Source: JAJDOD01 sp050299835 (lineage in GTDB: Bacteria; Pseudomonadota; Alphaproteobacteria; Rhodobacterales; Rhodobacteraceae). From it: DNA of 64,000 nt. A program made the translations under genes and the position numbers. Where the stretch lies: contig JBNKWP010000011.1 in the NCBI GenBank assembly GCA_050299835.1, positions 1 through 64,000 of the forward strand. Reading direction: 5' to 3'. Positions 16,831 through 25,427 of the stretch are shown piece by piece. How positions within the stretch are numbered: position 1 is the first letter of the stretch; each line of letters begins with the position of its first letter. The notes under the pieces were generated by a model. It made no database searches, was not told the origin of the DNA, and saw only the letters and a list, made by a program, of their open reading frames with translations.

Positions 16831-18966
16831 ATGAAGACGACTTCCATCCGCATGGGCGTGGATATCGGCGGCACGTTCACGGACGTGGTTCTGGAATCCG
16901 GGGATCGGTCGTATTCGACCAAGGTGCTGACCACCTATGCGGCCCCGGAGGACGCGATCATCGAGGGGATGGGGCGGGTGTGTCGCGATGCTGGGATCGA
17001 GCCGTCGGCCATCGGGCAGATCATCCACGGGACGACGCTGGCCACCAATGCGCTGATCGAGCGGCGGGGGGCGAAGACGGCGCTGATCACCACCGACGGG
17101 TTCCGTGATGTCATTGAAATGCGGACGGAAAGCCGGTTCGAGCAGTATGACCTGAACCTGACCTTGCCGGAGCCTTTGCTGGCGCGGCACATGCGGTTCA
17201 CGGTGCGGGAGCGGGTGAATGCGAAGGGCGAGGTGATGGTGGACCTCGACCCAGGCGAACTGGATGCGGTGATCGACCGGATCGCGGAGGGCGGGTTCGA
17301 GAGCGTCGCGGTGGGGTTGATTCATTCGTATCTGAACCCGGGGCATGAGGAGATGATCCGGGAGGCCTTGGCCAAGCGGTTGCCGGATGTGTCGGTGTCG
17401 ATTTCCTCGGAGGTCAGCCCTCAGATGAGGGAATACGAGCGGTTCAATACGGTGGTGGCGAATGCCTATATCAAGCCGCTCATGGCGTCCTATCTGGGGC
17501 GGCTGGAGGGGCGGCTGAGGGAGGAAGGCGTCGATTGCCGGATCTTCCTGATGCATTCGGGCGGTGGGATCATCTCGATCCAGAATGCCGCCGACTTCCC
17601 GGTGCGGCTGGTGGAATCAGGGCCTGCGGGGGGTGCGGTTTTCGCGGCGAATATCGCGGCGCGGTATGGGATCGACAAGGTTCTGAGTTTCGACATGGGC
17701 GGGACGACGGCCAAGATTTGCCTGATCAAGAACCAGACGCCGAAGACCTCCCGCGTGTTCGAGGTGGCGCGGACCTACCGGTTCAAGAAGGGATCGGGGA
17801 TGCCGATCTCGATCCCGGTCATCGACATGGTGGAGATCGGCGCGGGCGGCGGAAGCCTCGCCCATGTGGACGGAATGCGGCAGATCCGGGTCGGGCCGGA
17901 GAGTGCCGGGTCTGAGCCGGGGCCCGCGTGCTACGGGCGTGGCGGTGAGCGGCCTGCGGTGACGGATGCGGACTTGCTGCTGGGCAAGCTCGATCCGGGG
18001 AATTTCGCGGGCGGGTCTATTCCGCTTCAGCCGGAGACTTCGGCGGCGGCGATGACGGCTCATGTGGGTGAGACGCTGGGCATGGAGCCGGTGGAAGCCG
18101 CGCATGGCGTGGCCGAGGTGGTGGACGAGAACATGGCCAATGCGGCGCGGGTTCATGCGGTCGAGAATGGCGAGGATCTGAGCGAATACACGATGATCGC
18201 CTTTGGCGGAGCGGCGCCGCTGCATGCGGGGCGCTTGTGCGAGAAGCTGGGGATTGACCGGCTTCTGGTGCCGCCGGGGGCGGGGGTTGGCTCGGCCATC
18301 GGGTTTCTGCGCGCGCCGTTCAGTTTCGAGGCGAACCGGTCGGTTTACATGAAGCTGAGTGAATTCGATCCGGCGGCGATCCGGGCTTTGCTGACGGACC
18401 TGCGGGCAGAGGCGACGGGGTTCGTGCGGACCTGCGATGCGGAGAGCCCGATCCTGTCTGAGTTCAAGGTTTACATGAGATACTCGGGGCAAGGCTGGGA
18501 GATTCCGATTGCGCTGACGGAGCGCCAGGCGATGGAGCCGGAGGCGGCGACCTTCCAGGCGCGGTTCGAGGAGGAGTATCGCAAGCTTTTCGGGCGGTCG
18601 GTCGAAGGGATGGATGTGGAGATCACCGTCTGGTCGGTGAATGCAACGACGCCGCCGGAGGAGGTGGCGCTTGTGGAGGACGCCAGCCCCGGACTTGATC
18701 CGGGGCCTCGTGGTGACGGTGGGGCAGAGGTCCCGGATCAAGTCCGGGCCGGCGCAAACCCCACGCGAAACCTGTTCGACCCTGCGATCGGGAAATCCGT
18801 CGCGGCCGGTCTGGTCATTCGGGACGCATTGGTCGTTGGCGTGTCCATCGCCGGGCCTGCCGTCATCACCGAAGCCGAGACAACCATCATCGTGCCGACG
18901 AGCCGGGTGGCGCAGCGCCGGAGCGATGGGTGCATTGACGTGTTGCGCAGGGGAGATGCCCGATGA
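16831..18966 (+). CDS. hyuA: HyuA-type hydantoinase/oxoprolinase subunit A
   Basis: 711 residues. The acetate-kinase-like ATP fold is visible: MGVDIGGTFTDVV near residue 8, HGTTLATNALIERRGAKTAL near 67, SGPAGG near 264, and FDMGGTTAKICLI near 288. Subunit A with HyuB hydrolyses five-membered cyclic amides (5-oxoproline, hydantoins) using ATP, or carboxylates ketones in acetone-carboxylase relatives. The hyuB gene overlaps by four bases. Near the C-terminus (residues about 619-640) the protein carries an extra Gly/Pro/Asp-rich stretch encoded by a palindromic repeat at 18687-18750; it stays in frame, so the protein is probably still functional. Substrate unknown. Confidence 0.9.
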   Translation: MKTTSIRMGVDIGGTFTDVVLESGDRSYSTKVLTTYAAPEDAIIEGMGRVCRDAGIEPSAIGQIIHGTTLATNALIERRGAKTALITTDGFRDVIEMRTESRFEQYDLNLTLPEPLLARHMRFTVRERVNAKGEVMVDLDPGELDAVIDRIAEGGFESVAVGLIHSYLNPGHEEMIREALAKRLPDVSVSISSEVSPQMREYERFNTVVANAYIKPLMASYLGRLEGRLREEGVDCRIFLMHSGGGIISIQNAADFPVRLVESGPAGGAVFAANIAARYGIDKVLSFDMGGTTAKICLIKNQTPKTSRVFEVARTYRFKKGSGMPISIPVIDMVEIGAGGGSLAHVDGMRQIRVGPESAGSEPGPACYGRGGERPAVTDADLLLGKLDPGNFAGGSIPLQPETSAAAMTAHVGETLGMEPVEAAHGVAEVVDENMANAARVHAVENGEDLSEYTMIAFGGAAPLHAGRLCEKLGIDRLLVPPGAGVGSAIGFLRAPFSFEANRSVYMKLSEFDPAAIRALLTDLRAEATGFVRTCDAESPILSEFKVYMRYSGQGWEIPIALTERQAMEPEAATFQARFEEEYRKLFGRSVEGMDVEITVWSVNATTPPEEVALVEDASPGLDPGPRGDGGAEVPDQVRAGANPTRNLFDPAIGKSVAAGLVIRDALVVGVSIAGPAVITEAETTIIVPTSRVAQRRSDGCIDVLRRGDAR
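18687..18750. repeat. REP-like palindromic element inserted in frame within hyuA
   Basis: Two arms face each other: CCCCGGACTTGATCCGGGGC at 18687-18706 and its near-perfect reverse complement at 18728-18750, separated by about 20 bases. Each arm is itself a hairpin (CCCCGGA / TCCGGGG around CTTGA). Such CCCGGACTTGATCCGGG elements are, from memory, dispersed repeats in alphaproteobacterial genomes. Here the element adds about 21 codons without a stop. Confidence 0.85.
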
Positions 18967-20666
18967 GCCAGTCCAGTGTTGCCCATCAGGTGATGTGGAA
19001 CCGATTGATCTCGGTTGTCGAGGAACAGGCGCAAGCGCTTGTTCGGACGGCGTTTTCCACCTCGGTGCGGGAGGCGGGGGATCTGTCGGCGGGGGTTTAT
19101 GACCCGCAGGGGCGGATGCTGGCGCAGGCGGTGACGGGGACGCCGGGGCATGTGAACGCGATGGCCGATGCGGTGGCGCATTTCATCCGGCGGATCGGGC
19201 GGCAGAATATGTTTGAGGGTGACGTGTACGTGACCAACGACCCGTGGGAGGGGACGGGGCATCTGCATGACATCACCATGGTGACGCCGTCTTTCCGGAA
19301 TGGCGTGCTGGTCGGGTTCTTCGCCTGTACCGCGCATGTGGTGGACATTGGCGGGCGCGGCTTCGGGGCGGATGCGCATTCGGTCTATGAGGAAGGGCTT
19401 TACATCCCGATCATGAAATTCGCCGAGCGGGGTGAGGTGGACGCGACGCTGGTGCGGATCATTCGCGGCAATGTGCGGGAACCTGATCAGTTGATCGGGG
19501 ACATCTATGCGCTGGCCAGTTGCAACGAGATCGGGCACCGGCGGCTGATCGAGATGATGGACGAGTTCGACCTCGACGATCTGGACGGGATCGCGGGGTT
19601 CATTCTTCAGAACTCGCGCCGGGCGACGCTGGAGAAGATCGCGGCGCTGCCTCGCAAGGAGGCCAGCGGCGAGATGACGGTGGACGGGTTCGACAGCCCG
19701 ATCACGCTGAAGGTGACCGTTCGGGTGGAGGAAGACCGGATCGTGACCGATTTCACCGGGACCTCGGGCGTGGACAAGAAGGGCATCAACTGCCCGCTGG
19801 TCTATACCAAGGCTTATGCGTGCTATGCGCTGAAGGTGGCGATTGCGCCGGAGATTCCGAACAACGCGGCCTCGCTTGCGCCCTTCGAGGTGACGGCGCC
19901 AGAGAATACCATCGTCAACGCGGTGCATCCCGCACCGGTGGCTTTGCGGCACATCGTCGGGCATTTCGTGCCGGACGCGGTGTTCGATGCCTTCGACAAG
20001 ATCGTGCCGGGGCTGGTGCCTGCGGAAGGGGCGGGGTGTCTCTGTAACTTCCAGGTGAGTTTGCGGCCGCGTTCGGATGCGCCTGCGCCGGAGGGGGCCC
20101 GGCGGGTGGAGGTGCTGACGTTCAACTCGGGCGGCTCGGGTGCGCGGCCCGATCTGGACGGGATGAATGCGACGGCGTTTCCCTCGGGCGTGATGACCAT
20201 GCCGATCGAGGCCACGGAACATGCGGGGCCGGTCATCATCTGGCGGAAGGAACTGCGGCCCGACAGCGGCGGTGCGGGCCGGATGCGCGGCGGGCTTGGG
20301 CAGTTCATGGAAGTGGGGGCCATGGAGGGGTACGAGTTCGACATGCAGGCGATGTTCGACCGCACGCAGTTTCCGGCGCGGGGGCGGCGGGGCGGAATGG
20401 CGGGTGCGCCGACGGTGATTGCGCGGGACGATGGCGCCGAGATGCGCGGCAAGGGCAAGCAGTTCGTGCCGCATGGGCGGAAGGTGGTCATGGCGTTTCC
20501 GGGAGGGGCCGGGTACGGGCGTCCGGCGGAGCGGTCGAAAGAGGCCGTGCGGCGGGATCTGGCGCTGGGGTATATCTCGGCGGTGACCGCGCGGGAGGTT
20601 TACGGTCTGACGGCGGAGGATGTGGCCGAGGTCGAGGCTGCGGTGGCGCGGGGCGAGACCCCCTAA
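18963..20666 (+). CDS. hyuB: HyuB-type hydantoinase/oxoprolinase subunit B
   Basis: 567 residues. Typical features: SREAGD-like entry (STSVREAGDLSAGVYDPQG), VTNDPWEGTGHLHD near residue 90, HVVDIGGRGFGA near 123, and NSGGSGARPD near 383. It is the partner of HyuA and the pair is translationally coupled through ATGA. The complex is cytoplasmic. The downstream Liv operon converges on it: the two stop codons overlap, leaving no room for a conventional terminator. An amino-acid-like or cyclic-amide importer next door (Liv or TAXI) may supply the substrate, by inference. Confidence 0.92.
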   Translation: MSQSSVAHQVMWNRLISVVEEQAQALVRTAFSTSVREAGDLSAGVYDPQGRMLAQAVTGTPGHVNAMADAVAHFIRRIGRQNMFEGDVYVTNDPWEGTGHLHDITMVTPSFRNGVLVGFFACTAHVVDIGGRGFGADAHSVYEEGLYIPIMKFAERGEVDATLVRIIRGNVREPDQLIGDIYALASCNEIGHRRLIEMMDEFDLDDLDGIAGFILQNSRRATLEKIAALPRKEASGEMTVDGFDSPITLKVTVRVEEDRIVTDFTGTSGVDKKGINCPLVYTKAYACYALKVAIAPEIPNNAASLAPFEVTAPENTIVNAVHPAPVALRHIVGHFVPDAVFDAFDKIVPGLVPAEGAGCLCNFQVSLRPRSDAPAPEGARRVEVLTFNSGGSGARPDLDGMNATAFPSGVMTMPIEATEHAGPVIIWRKELRPDSGGAGRMRGGLGQFMEVGAMEGYEFDMQAMFDRTQFPARGRRGGMAGAPTVIARDDGAEMRGKGKQFVPHGRKVVMAFPGGAGYGRPAERSKEAVRRDLALGYISAVTAREVYGLTAEDVAEVEAAVARGETP

Positions 20667-21349
20667 AGCCCTATGTATTTGTTGGAAATTTCCGGCGTGA
20701 GGTCGGCCATGCGGCCCTCCCACACGGTTGCGCCGCGTTCGAGGATGACGGCGCGGTCGGCGATGCCGCGAAGCTCGGCCAGGGATTTGTCGATCACGAG
20801 GATGGCGACGCCGGTCTCCGACTTCAGCTTGGCGATGGCGGCCCAGATTTCCTGACGGATGAGAGGCGCGAGGCCCTCGGTGGCCTCATCCAGGATCAGC
20901 AGGCGCGGGTTGGTCATCAGGGCGCGGCCGATGGCGAGCATCTGTTGTTCGCCGCCGGAGAGGGAACCGGCCAGTTGGCCCGCGCGTTCGGTGAGGCGCG
21001 GGAAGAGGGTGCCGACGGTCTCCAGCGTCCAGTCGCCTGGGCGGGCGGCGGCGATGAGGTTTTCGCGGACGGTGAGGTCGCGGAAGCAGCGGCGGCCTTC
21101 CGGCACGAGGCCGACGCCAAGGCGGGCGACCTTGTGGCTGGGGAGGTCGTGGAGCGTTTGGCCGTCGATTTCCAGCGTGCCTGACGAGGGGATCATGCGG
21201 CAAATGGATTTGACGGTGGTGGTCTTGCCCATGCCATTGCGGCCCATGAGCGCGACGACTTCGCCCGGCGCGACGGAGAGGGTGACGCCGAAGAGGGCTT
21301 GCGCGCTGCCATAGGTGGCGGTGAGGTTTTCGGTGCGGAGGAGCGTCAT
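20663..21349 (-). CDS. livF: Branched-chain amino acid type ABC transporter ATPase LivF
   Basis: 228 residues. Walker A is GRNGMGKTT (near residue 36), the signature LSGGEQQMLAIGRAL and Walker B LLILDEATEGL follow, and the protein ends with the short LivF C-terminus (NKYIGL). It drives import with LivG. It is the last gene of a five-gene minus-strand operon and overlaps livG by four bases. The substrate class (branched amino acids, amides, urea, aromatic acids) is set by the binding protein and cannot be assigned here. Confidence 0.93.
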   Translation of the reverse strand: MTLLRTENLTATYGSAQALFGVTLSVAPGEVVALMGRNGMGKTTTVKSICRMIPSSGTLEIDGQTLHDLPSHKVARLGVGLVPEGRRCFRDLTVRENLIAAARPGDWTLETVGTLFPRLTERAGQLAGSLSGGEQQMLAIGRALMTNPRLLILDEATEGLAPLIRQEIWAAIAKLKSETGVAILVIDKSLAELRGIADRAVILERGATVWEGRMADLTPEISNKYIGL

Positions 21350-22095
21350 GCCATGTCGCCCAGATAGGCTTCGCGGACTTCCGGTGATTGGCGGATCTCG
21401 TCCACGGTGCCGGTGGCGATGACGCGGCCGTAGACGAGGACGCTGATGCGGTCGGCGAGCGCGAAGACGGCGTCCATGTCGTGTTCGACGAGCAGGATCG
21501 GGGCTTCTGCGCGGAGGGTGTCGAGGAAGGCGGTCATGGTTTTGGAGCCGTCGGTGCCGAGGCCGGCCATGGGTTCGTCCATGACGAAGGCCTTGGGCGT
21601 CAACGTCAGGGCGACGGCGATTTCCAACTGGCGGCGCTGGCCGTGCGAGAGATCGGCGCAGCGGGTTTGGGCGAGGTTGGTGAGGCCCACGCGGGCGAGC
21701 GCGGCGTGGGCCTTGTCGGTCAGGGTGCTGTCGCGCCGGGCATTGGAGAAGAGGCGCATGGCGTGACCGGAGGCTCCGATGGCGCCGAGAAGGACGTTCT
21801 CGAAGACGGTGTCTTCCATGGCCAGCGCGGAGATCTGGAAGGTGCGTCCGAGACCGGCGCGGGCGCGGGCCTCCGTTCCCAGTGCAGTGACGTCGCGGCC
21901 CATGATCTCGATCCGGCCTGCATCGGGGGCGATGCCGCCGCAGATTTGCTGGATCAGGGTGGATTTGCCTGCGCCGTTGGGGCCGATGATGGCGTGGATT
22001 TCGCCCGCGTTCAGGTCGATGGAGACGTCTTCGGTGGCTTTCAGCGCGCCGAAGGACTTGTACAGGCCGTGGGTGGCGAGGACGGGGTCAGACAC
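21346..22095 (-). CDS. livG: Branched-chain amino acid type ABC transporter ATPase LivG
   Basis: 249 residues. Walker A GPNGAGKSTLIQQI (near residue 38), signature LSHGQRRQLEIAVAL, Walker B AFVMDEPMAGLG and the H-loop VEHDMDAVF are all present. The C-terminal extension (SPEVREAYLGDMA) is the LivG hallmark. It overlaps livM by eight bases and livF by four, so the three genes are translationally coupled. It is cytoplasmic, bound to the LivHM permease. Confidence 0.93.
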   Translation of the reverse strand: MSDPVLATHGLYKSFGALKATEDVSIDLNAGEIHAIIGPNGAGKSTLIQQICGGIAPDAGRIEIMGRDVTALGTEARARAGLGRTFQISALAMEDTVFENVLLGAIGASGHAMRLFSNARRDSTLTDKAHAALARVGLTNLAQTRCADLSHGQRRQLEIAVALTLTPKAFVMDEPMAGLGTDGSKTMTAFLDTLRAEAPILLVEHDMDAVFALADRISVLVYGRVIATGTVDEIRQSPEVREAYLGDMA

Positions 22096-23071
22096 GGGCG
22101 GCCTCCTTGCCCGTCAGGAGGCCGATGACGCCGCCACGGGAGAAGAGGACGATGAGCAGGAGGATGACGCCCAGCCAGATCTGCCAGAACTCGGTGAGGC
22201 CGCCGAGCCAGTGTTCGAGGGCGACGAAGAGCGCCGCGCCGATGACCGGGCCCATGAGCCGCCCGACGCCGCCGATGACGATGAGGATGATCAGTTCGCC
22301 GGAGAGCTGCCAGCTGAACATGGTCGGGCTGACGAAACGGTTGAGGTCGGCGAAGAGCGCGCCCGCGAGGCCGGTGATCGCGCCGGAGAGGACGAAGGCC
22401 GCGAGGCGGATGCGCTGGGGGGAGAGGCCGACGGTTGCGACGCGGGTGGGGACTTGGCGGGCGGCGTTGAGCGCGAGGCCGAAGGGCGAGGCGCGGAGCC
22501 TCCACTGGAAGGCCAGCGCGGCACAAAGGAGGGCGAAGCAGAGGCCGAAGAACTGGATGGGGACGAGCGTGTTGAGGCCGGGGAAGGCGTTGCGGACGTA
22601 GATCGACAGGCCGTCTTCGCCGCCGTATGCGCCCCAGGAGATGGCGAAGTAGAAGAACATCTGGCCGAAGGCGAGCGTGATCATGATGAAGTAGACGCCG
22701 GAGGTTCTGAGGCTGAGGAGGCCGATGATCCATGCGGTGAGCGCCGAGACCACGGCTGCGGTGAGCCAGATCAGGGGCATGGACTTGGTGCCCGCGATGG
22801 TGAGGGGTCCGAGGTCGAGGGGCGTGTAGGATTGGGCGTGGAAGGCGAGGATGCCCATGGCATAGCCGCCGAGGCCGAAGAAGACCGCGTGGCCGAGGCT
22901 GACCATGCCGCCGATGCCGAGCGCGATGTTGAGACCGACGGCGGCGAGTGCCAGGATTGCGGCGCGGGTGGCGAGCGTGATGGTGAAGGGTTCGTCCGTG
23001 GCGATTGCCCAGAGGGGGACAGCGATGAAGCCCGCGAGGACCGCGAGGTTGATCCAGCGTTCGGCGATCAT
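22088..23071 (-). CDS. livM: Branched-chain amino acid type ABC transporter permease LivM
   Basis: 327 residues, strongly hydrophobic with 8-10 predicted helices. The segment LAAVGLNIALGIGGMVSLGHAVFFGLGGYAMG near residues 38-70 and the cytoplasmic coupling region (ALNAARQVPTRVATVGL) near residue 200 are conserved in LivM. It forms the channel with LivH. It overlaps livH by four bases. The order H-M-G-F is standard. Confidence 0.93.
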   Translation of the reverse strand: MIAERWINLAVLAGFIAVPLWAIATDEPFTITLATRAAILALAAVGLNIALGIGGMVSLGHAVFFGLGGYAMGILAFHAQSYTPLDLGPLTIAGTKSMPLIWLTAAVVSALTAWIIGLLSLRTSGVYFIMITLAFGQMFFYFAISWGAYGGEDGLSIYVRNAFPGLNTLVPIQFFGLCFALLCAALAFQWRLRASPFGLALNAARQVPTRVATVGLSPQRIRLAAFVLSGAITGLAGALFADLNRFVSPTMFSWQLSGELIILIVIGGVGRLMGPVIGAALFVALEHWLGGLTEFWQIWLGVILLLIVLFSRGGVIGLLTGKEAARV

Positions 23072-23988
23072 GCGCGCGCTCCGAAGAGGCCGGTGGGACG
23101 CCAGATCAGGACGGCGCTCATCAACACGTATACGGACATCGACGCGAGCGCCGATCCGGTCTGCGTGGCGGCTCCGCTTTCCATGAAGAGCTTGAAGAAC
23201 TCAGGCAGGAAGATGCCGCCCAATGTGTCGGTTAGGCCCACGAGGAGCGCGCCGATGAACGCCCCCCGGATCGAGCCGATGCCGCCGATCACGATGACGA
23301 CGAAGGCAAGGATCAGGACCGGTTCGCCCATACCTACCTGCACGGACTGGATCGCGCCGACGAGGGCGCCTGCGAGGCCGGCAAGTGCCGCGCCGAGGGC
23401 GAAGACGAGCGTGTAGAGTTTCGAGATATCGACGCCGAGGGCCGCGATCATCTCCCGGTCGTTTTCGCCCGCGCGGATCTGGATGCCGATGCGAGTCCGG
23501 GCGGTGAGCCACCAGAGGCCCAAGGCCACCGCGATGCCGATGCCGATAAGGGTGAGGCGGTAGAGCGGGTACTGGATGCCGCCCGGCAGGGTGACGGGGC
23601 CGGAGAGGGTTTCGGGGATGTCGAGGTAGAGGGGGAAGGAGCCGAAGAGCCAGCGCGTGCCTTCGGAGAAGATCAGGATGAGGGCGAAGGTGGCGAGCAC
23701 CTGGTCGAGATGCGCCGCGCGGTAGAGGCGGCGGATGACGAGAAGTTCGACCAGCGCGCCTGCCGCTGCGGCGGCGGCGAGGGCGGCGATGAGCGCGAGA
23801 AGGAAGGAGCCGGTGGCGGCGGCCACGCCGGCGGCGGCGAAAGCGCCGACCATGTAGAGCGAGCCGTGGGCGAGGTTGATCAGGCCCATAACGCCGAAGA
23901 TCAGCGTGAGACCTGCGGCCATGAGGAAGAGCATGACGCCGAATTGCAGGCCGTTCAGGACCTGTTCGATGATGAGGAGGGCGGACAC
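23068..23988 (-). CDS. livH: Branched-chain amino acid type ABC transporter permease LivH
   Basis: 306 residues. LFLMAAGLTLIFGVMGLINLAHG near residue 20 and the coupling helix (IRAGENDREMIAALGVDI) near residue 180 are typical of LivH. About eight membrane helices. It is the first permease gene after a 159-base gap from the binding-protein gene; that gap contains a strong hairpin. The start at 23988 (MSALLIIEQVLNGLQFG) fits family N-termini. Confidence 0.93.
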   Translation of the reverse strand: MSALLIIEQVLNGLQFGVMLFLMAAGLTLIFGVMGLINLAHGSLYMVGAFAAAGVAAATGSFLLALIAALAAAAAAGALVELLVIRRLYRAAHLDQVLATFALILIFSEGTRWLFGSFPLYLDIPETLSGPVTLPGGIQYPLYRLTLIGIGIAVALGLWWLTARTRIGIQIRAGENDREMIAALGVDISKLYTLVFALGAALAGLAGALVGAIQSVQVGMGEPVLILAFVVIVIGGIGSIRGAFIGALLVGLTDTLGGIFLPEFFKLFMESGAATQTGSALASMSVYVLMSAVLIWRPTGLFGARA

Positions 23989-24019
23989 TATTTCGCCGCG
24001 CCTGTGGCGCGTCGAGGCG

Positions 24020-24060
24020 CCGGGGGAGCTTTGCTCCCCCGGACCCCCTCAGGATATTTT
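24020..24060. repeat. GC-rich hairpin repeat between livK and livH
   Basis: CCGGGGGAGC (24020-24029) and GCTCCCCCGG (24033-24042) make a perfect 10-bp stem with a TTT loop, followed on the plus strand by ACCCCCTCAGGATATTTT. From memory this unit is dispersed between genes in Rhodobacteraceae. Here it lies between livK and livH and could attenuate read-through so that the binding protein is made in excess. Confidence 0.7.
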
Positions 24061-24147
24061 CGGGCCGATAATATGAGGTTGCTCCGGGGAAGAGAGGAAG
24101 CCGCCCCGGTTGGGGCGGACCTTCGGTTTCGCAGGGCGTGCGCCCCG

Positions 24148-25278
24148 TTACATCTTGCACTCGGCGGCGTAGACATCTGCGTGGTTTTCCAGCGCCGTGC
24201 CGATGATCTTGTTGGTGAAGACGTCGCCTTCCTTGATCACCTCGCGGGCGTAGATGGTCTGCACCGGGTGGTGGTTCGGACCGAAGGAGAACGCGCCGCG
24301 CGTCGAGTCGAAATTGGCCGCCTCGAGAGCCGCGCGGAAGGCGTCGGCGTCGGTGACGTCGGCAGCTTCCACCGCGGAAATCAGCAGGTTCGCCGTGTCG
24401 AAGCCCTGGCTCGCGTAAAGCGACGGCAGGCGGTCGTATTCGGCCTGAAAGCTTTCCACGAAGGCGGCGTTGGTCGGGTTGTCGAGATCCTTGCTCCATT
24501 GCGAGGTGTTGACCACGCCCAAGGCCGCGTCGCCGACCGCTTGGAGGATGCCCTGGTCGAAGCTGAAGGCGGGGCCGACCACGGGCAGATCAACGCCTGA
24601 ATCGGCATATTGCTTGAGGAAGGAGATCCCCATGCCGCCGGGCAGGAAGAAGAACACGCTGTCGGCATCGGAGGCGCGGATCTGCGCGATCTCGGCGGCG
24701 TAATCGGTCTGGCCAAGCTGGGTGTAGACCTCGCCCGCGATCCCGCCTTCGAAGAAGCGCTTGTAGCCGGTCAGCGCGTCGGTGCCTGCGGGGTAGTTGG
24801 GCGCGAGTATGAAGCTGCTCGAATAGCCTGCCGTATTGGCATAGGCACCCGCGCCCTCGTGCAGGTTGTCGTTCTGCCAGGCGACGTTGAAATAGTTCGG
24901 GTGGCAGCCTGCGCCCGCGAGCGGCGAGGGGCCTGCATTGGGCGAGAGGTAGAACTTGCCCTGGGCGGTGACCGAGGGCACGACGGCCATCGCGAGGTTG
25001 GACCAGATGATACCGGTCAGCACGTCGACCTTTTCGGACTGGATCATCTTGTCTGCCAGTTGCACCGCGATGTCGGGTTTGCGCTGGTCGTCTTCGATCA
25101 CGACTTCGATGTCATCGCGGCCCGATTGCTTGAGGGCCAGCATGAAGCCGTCGCGGACGTCGATGCCGAGGCCTGCGCCGCCGCCCGAGAGCGTGGTGAT
25201 CATGCCGACTTTCACTTCGGCGCTGGCGGCTCCGGCCAGAAGCGCGGCGCTGGCCGCGGCCATTAGGTATGTTTTCAT
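24148..25278 (-). CDS. Branched-chain amino acid type ABC transporter substrate-binding protein
   Basis: 376 residues with a signal peptide of about 20 residues ending AGAASA. The mature start (EVKVGMITTLSGGGAGLGIDVRDGF) and the DDQRKPDIAVQLADKMI segment match the type I periplasmic binding proteins of Liv systems. It is the first gene of the livKHMGF operon. Many soil and marine relatives bind aromatic acids or amides rather than leucine. The exact ligand is not deducible, but the neighbouring HyuAB suggests a cyclic amide or amino acid (inference). Confidence 0.92.
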   Translation of the reverse strand: MKTYLMAAASAALLAGAASAEVKVGMITTLSGGGAGLGIDVRDGFMLALKQSGRDDIEVVIEDDQRKPDIAVQLADKMIQSEKVDVLTGIIWSNLAMAVVPSVTAQGKFYLSPNAGPSPLAGAGCHPNYFNVAWQNDNLHEGAGAYANTAGYSSSFILAPNYPAGTDALTGYKRFFEGGIAGEVYTQLGQTDYAAEIAQIRASDADSVFFFLPGGMGISFLKQYADSGVDLPVVGPAFSFDQGILQAVGDAALGVVNTSQWSKDLDNPTNAAFVESFQAEYDRLPSLYASQGFDTANLLISAVEAADVTDADAFRAALEAANFDSTRGAFSFGPNHHPVQTIYAREVIKEGDVFTNKIIGTALENHADVYAAECKM

Positions 25279-25427
25279 CTTGTGTCTCCCTGTTATCGTC
25301 TCTTGAAGCCATGAAATGCGGCAAGTCTCAAGACTTTGCGTGATCGCGTGGGGGGCGGAACAAATCCGTGCCCGGGTTGGTTTGTAAACGACGCGTTCCG
25401 GCTGTGGCGCGATGGCCAGAGGATCGG

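Noticed and set aside
18738..20723. A 661-codon frame opposite hyuB
   Set aside because: Arg/His/Pro-rich shadow of a well-supported hydantoinase gene.
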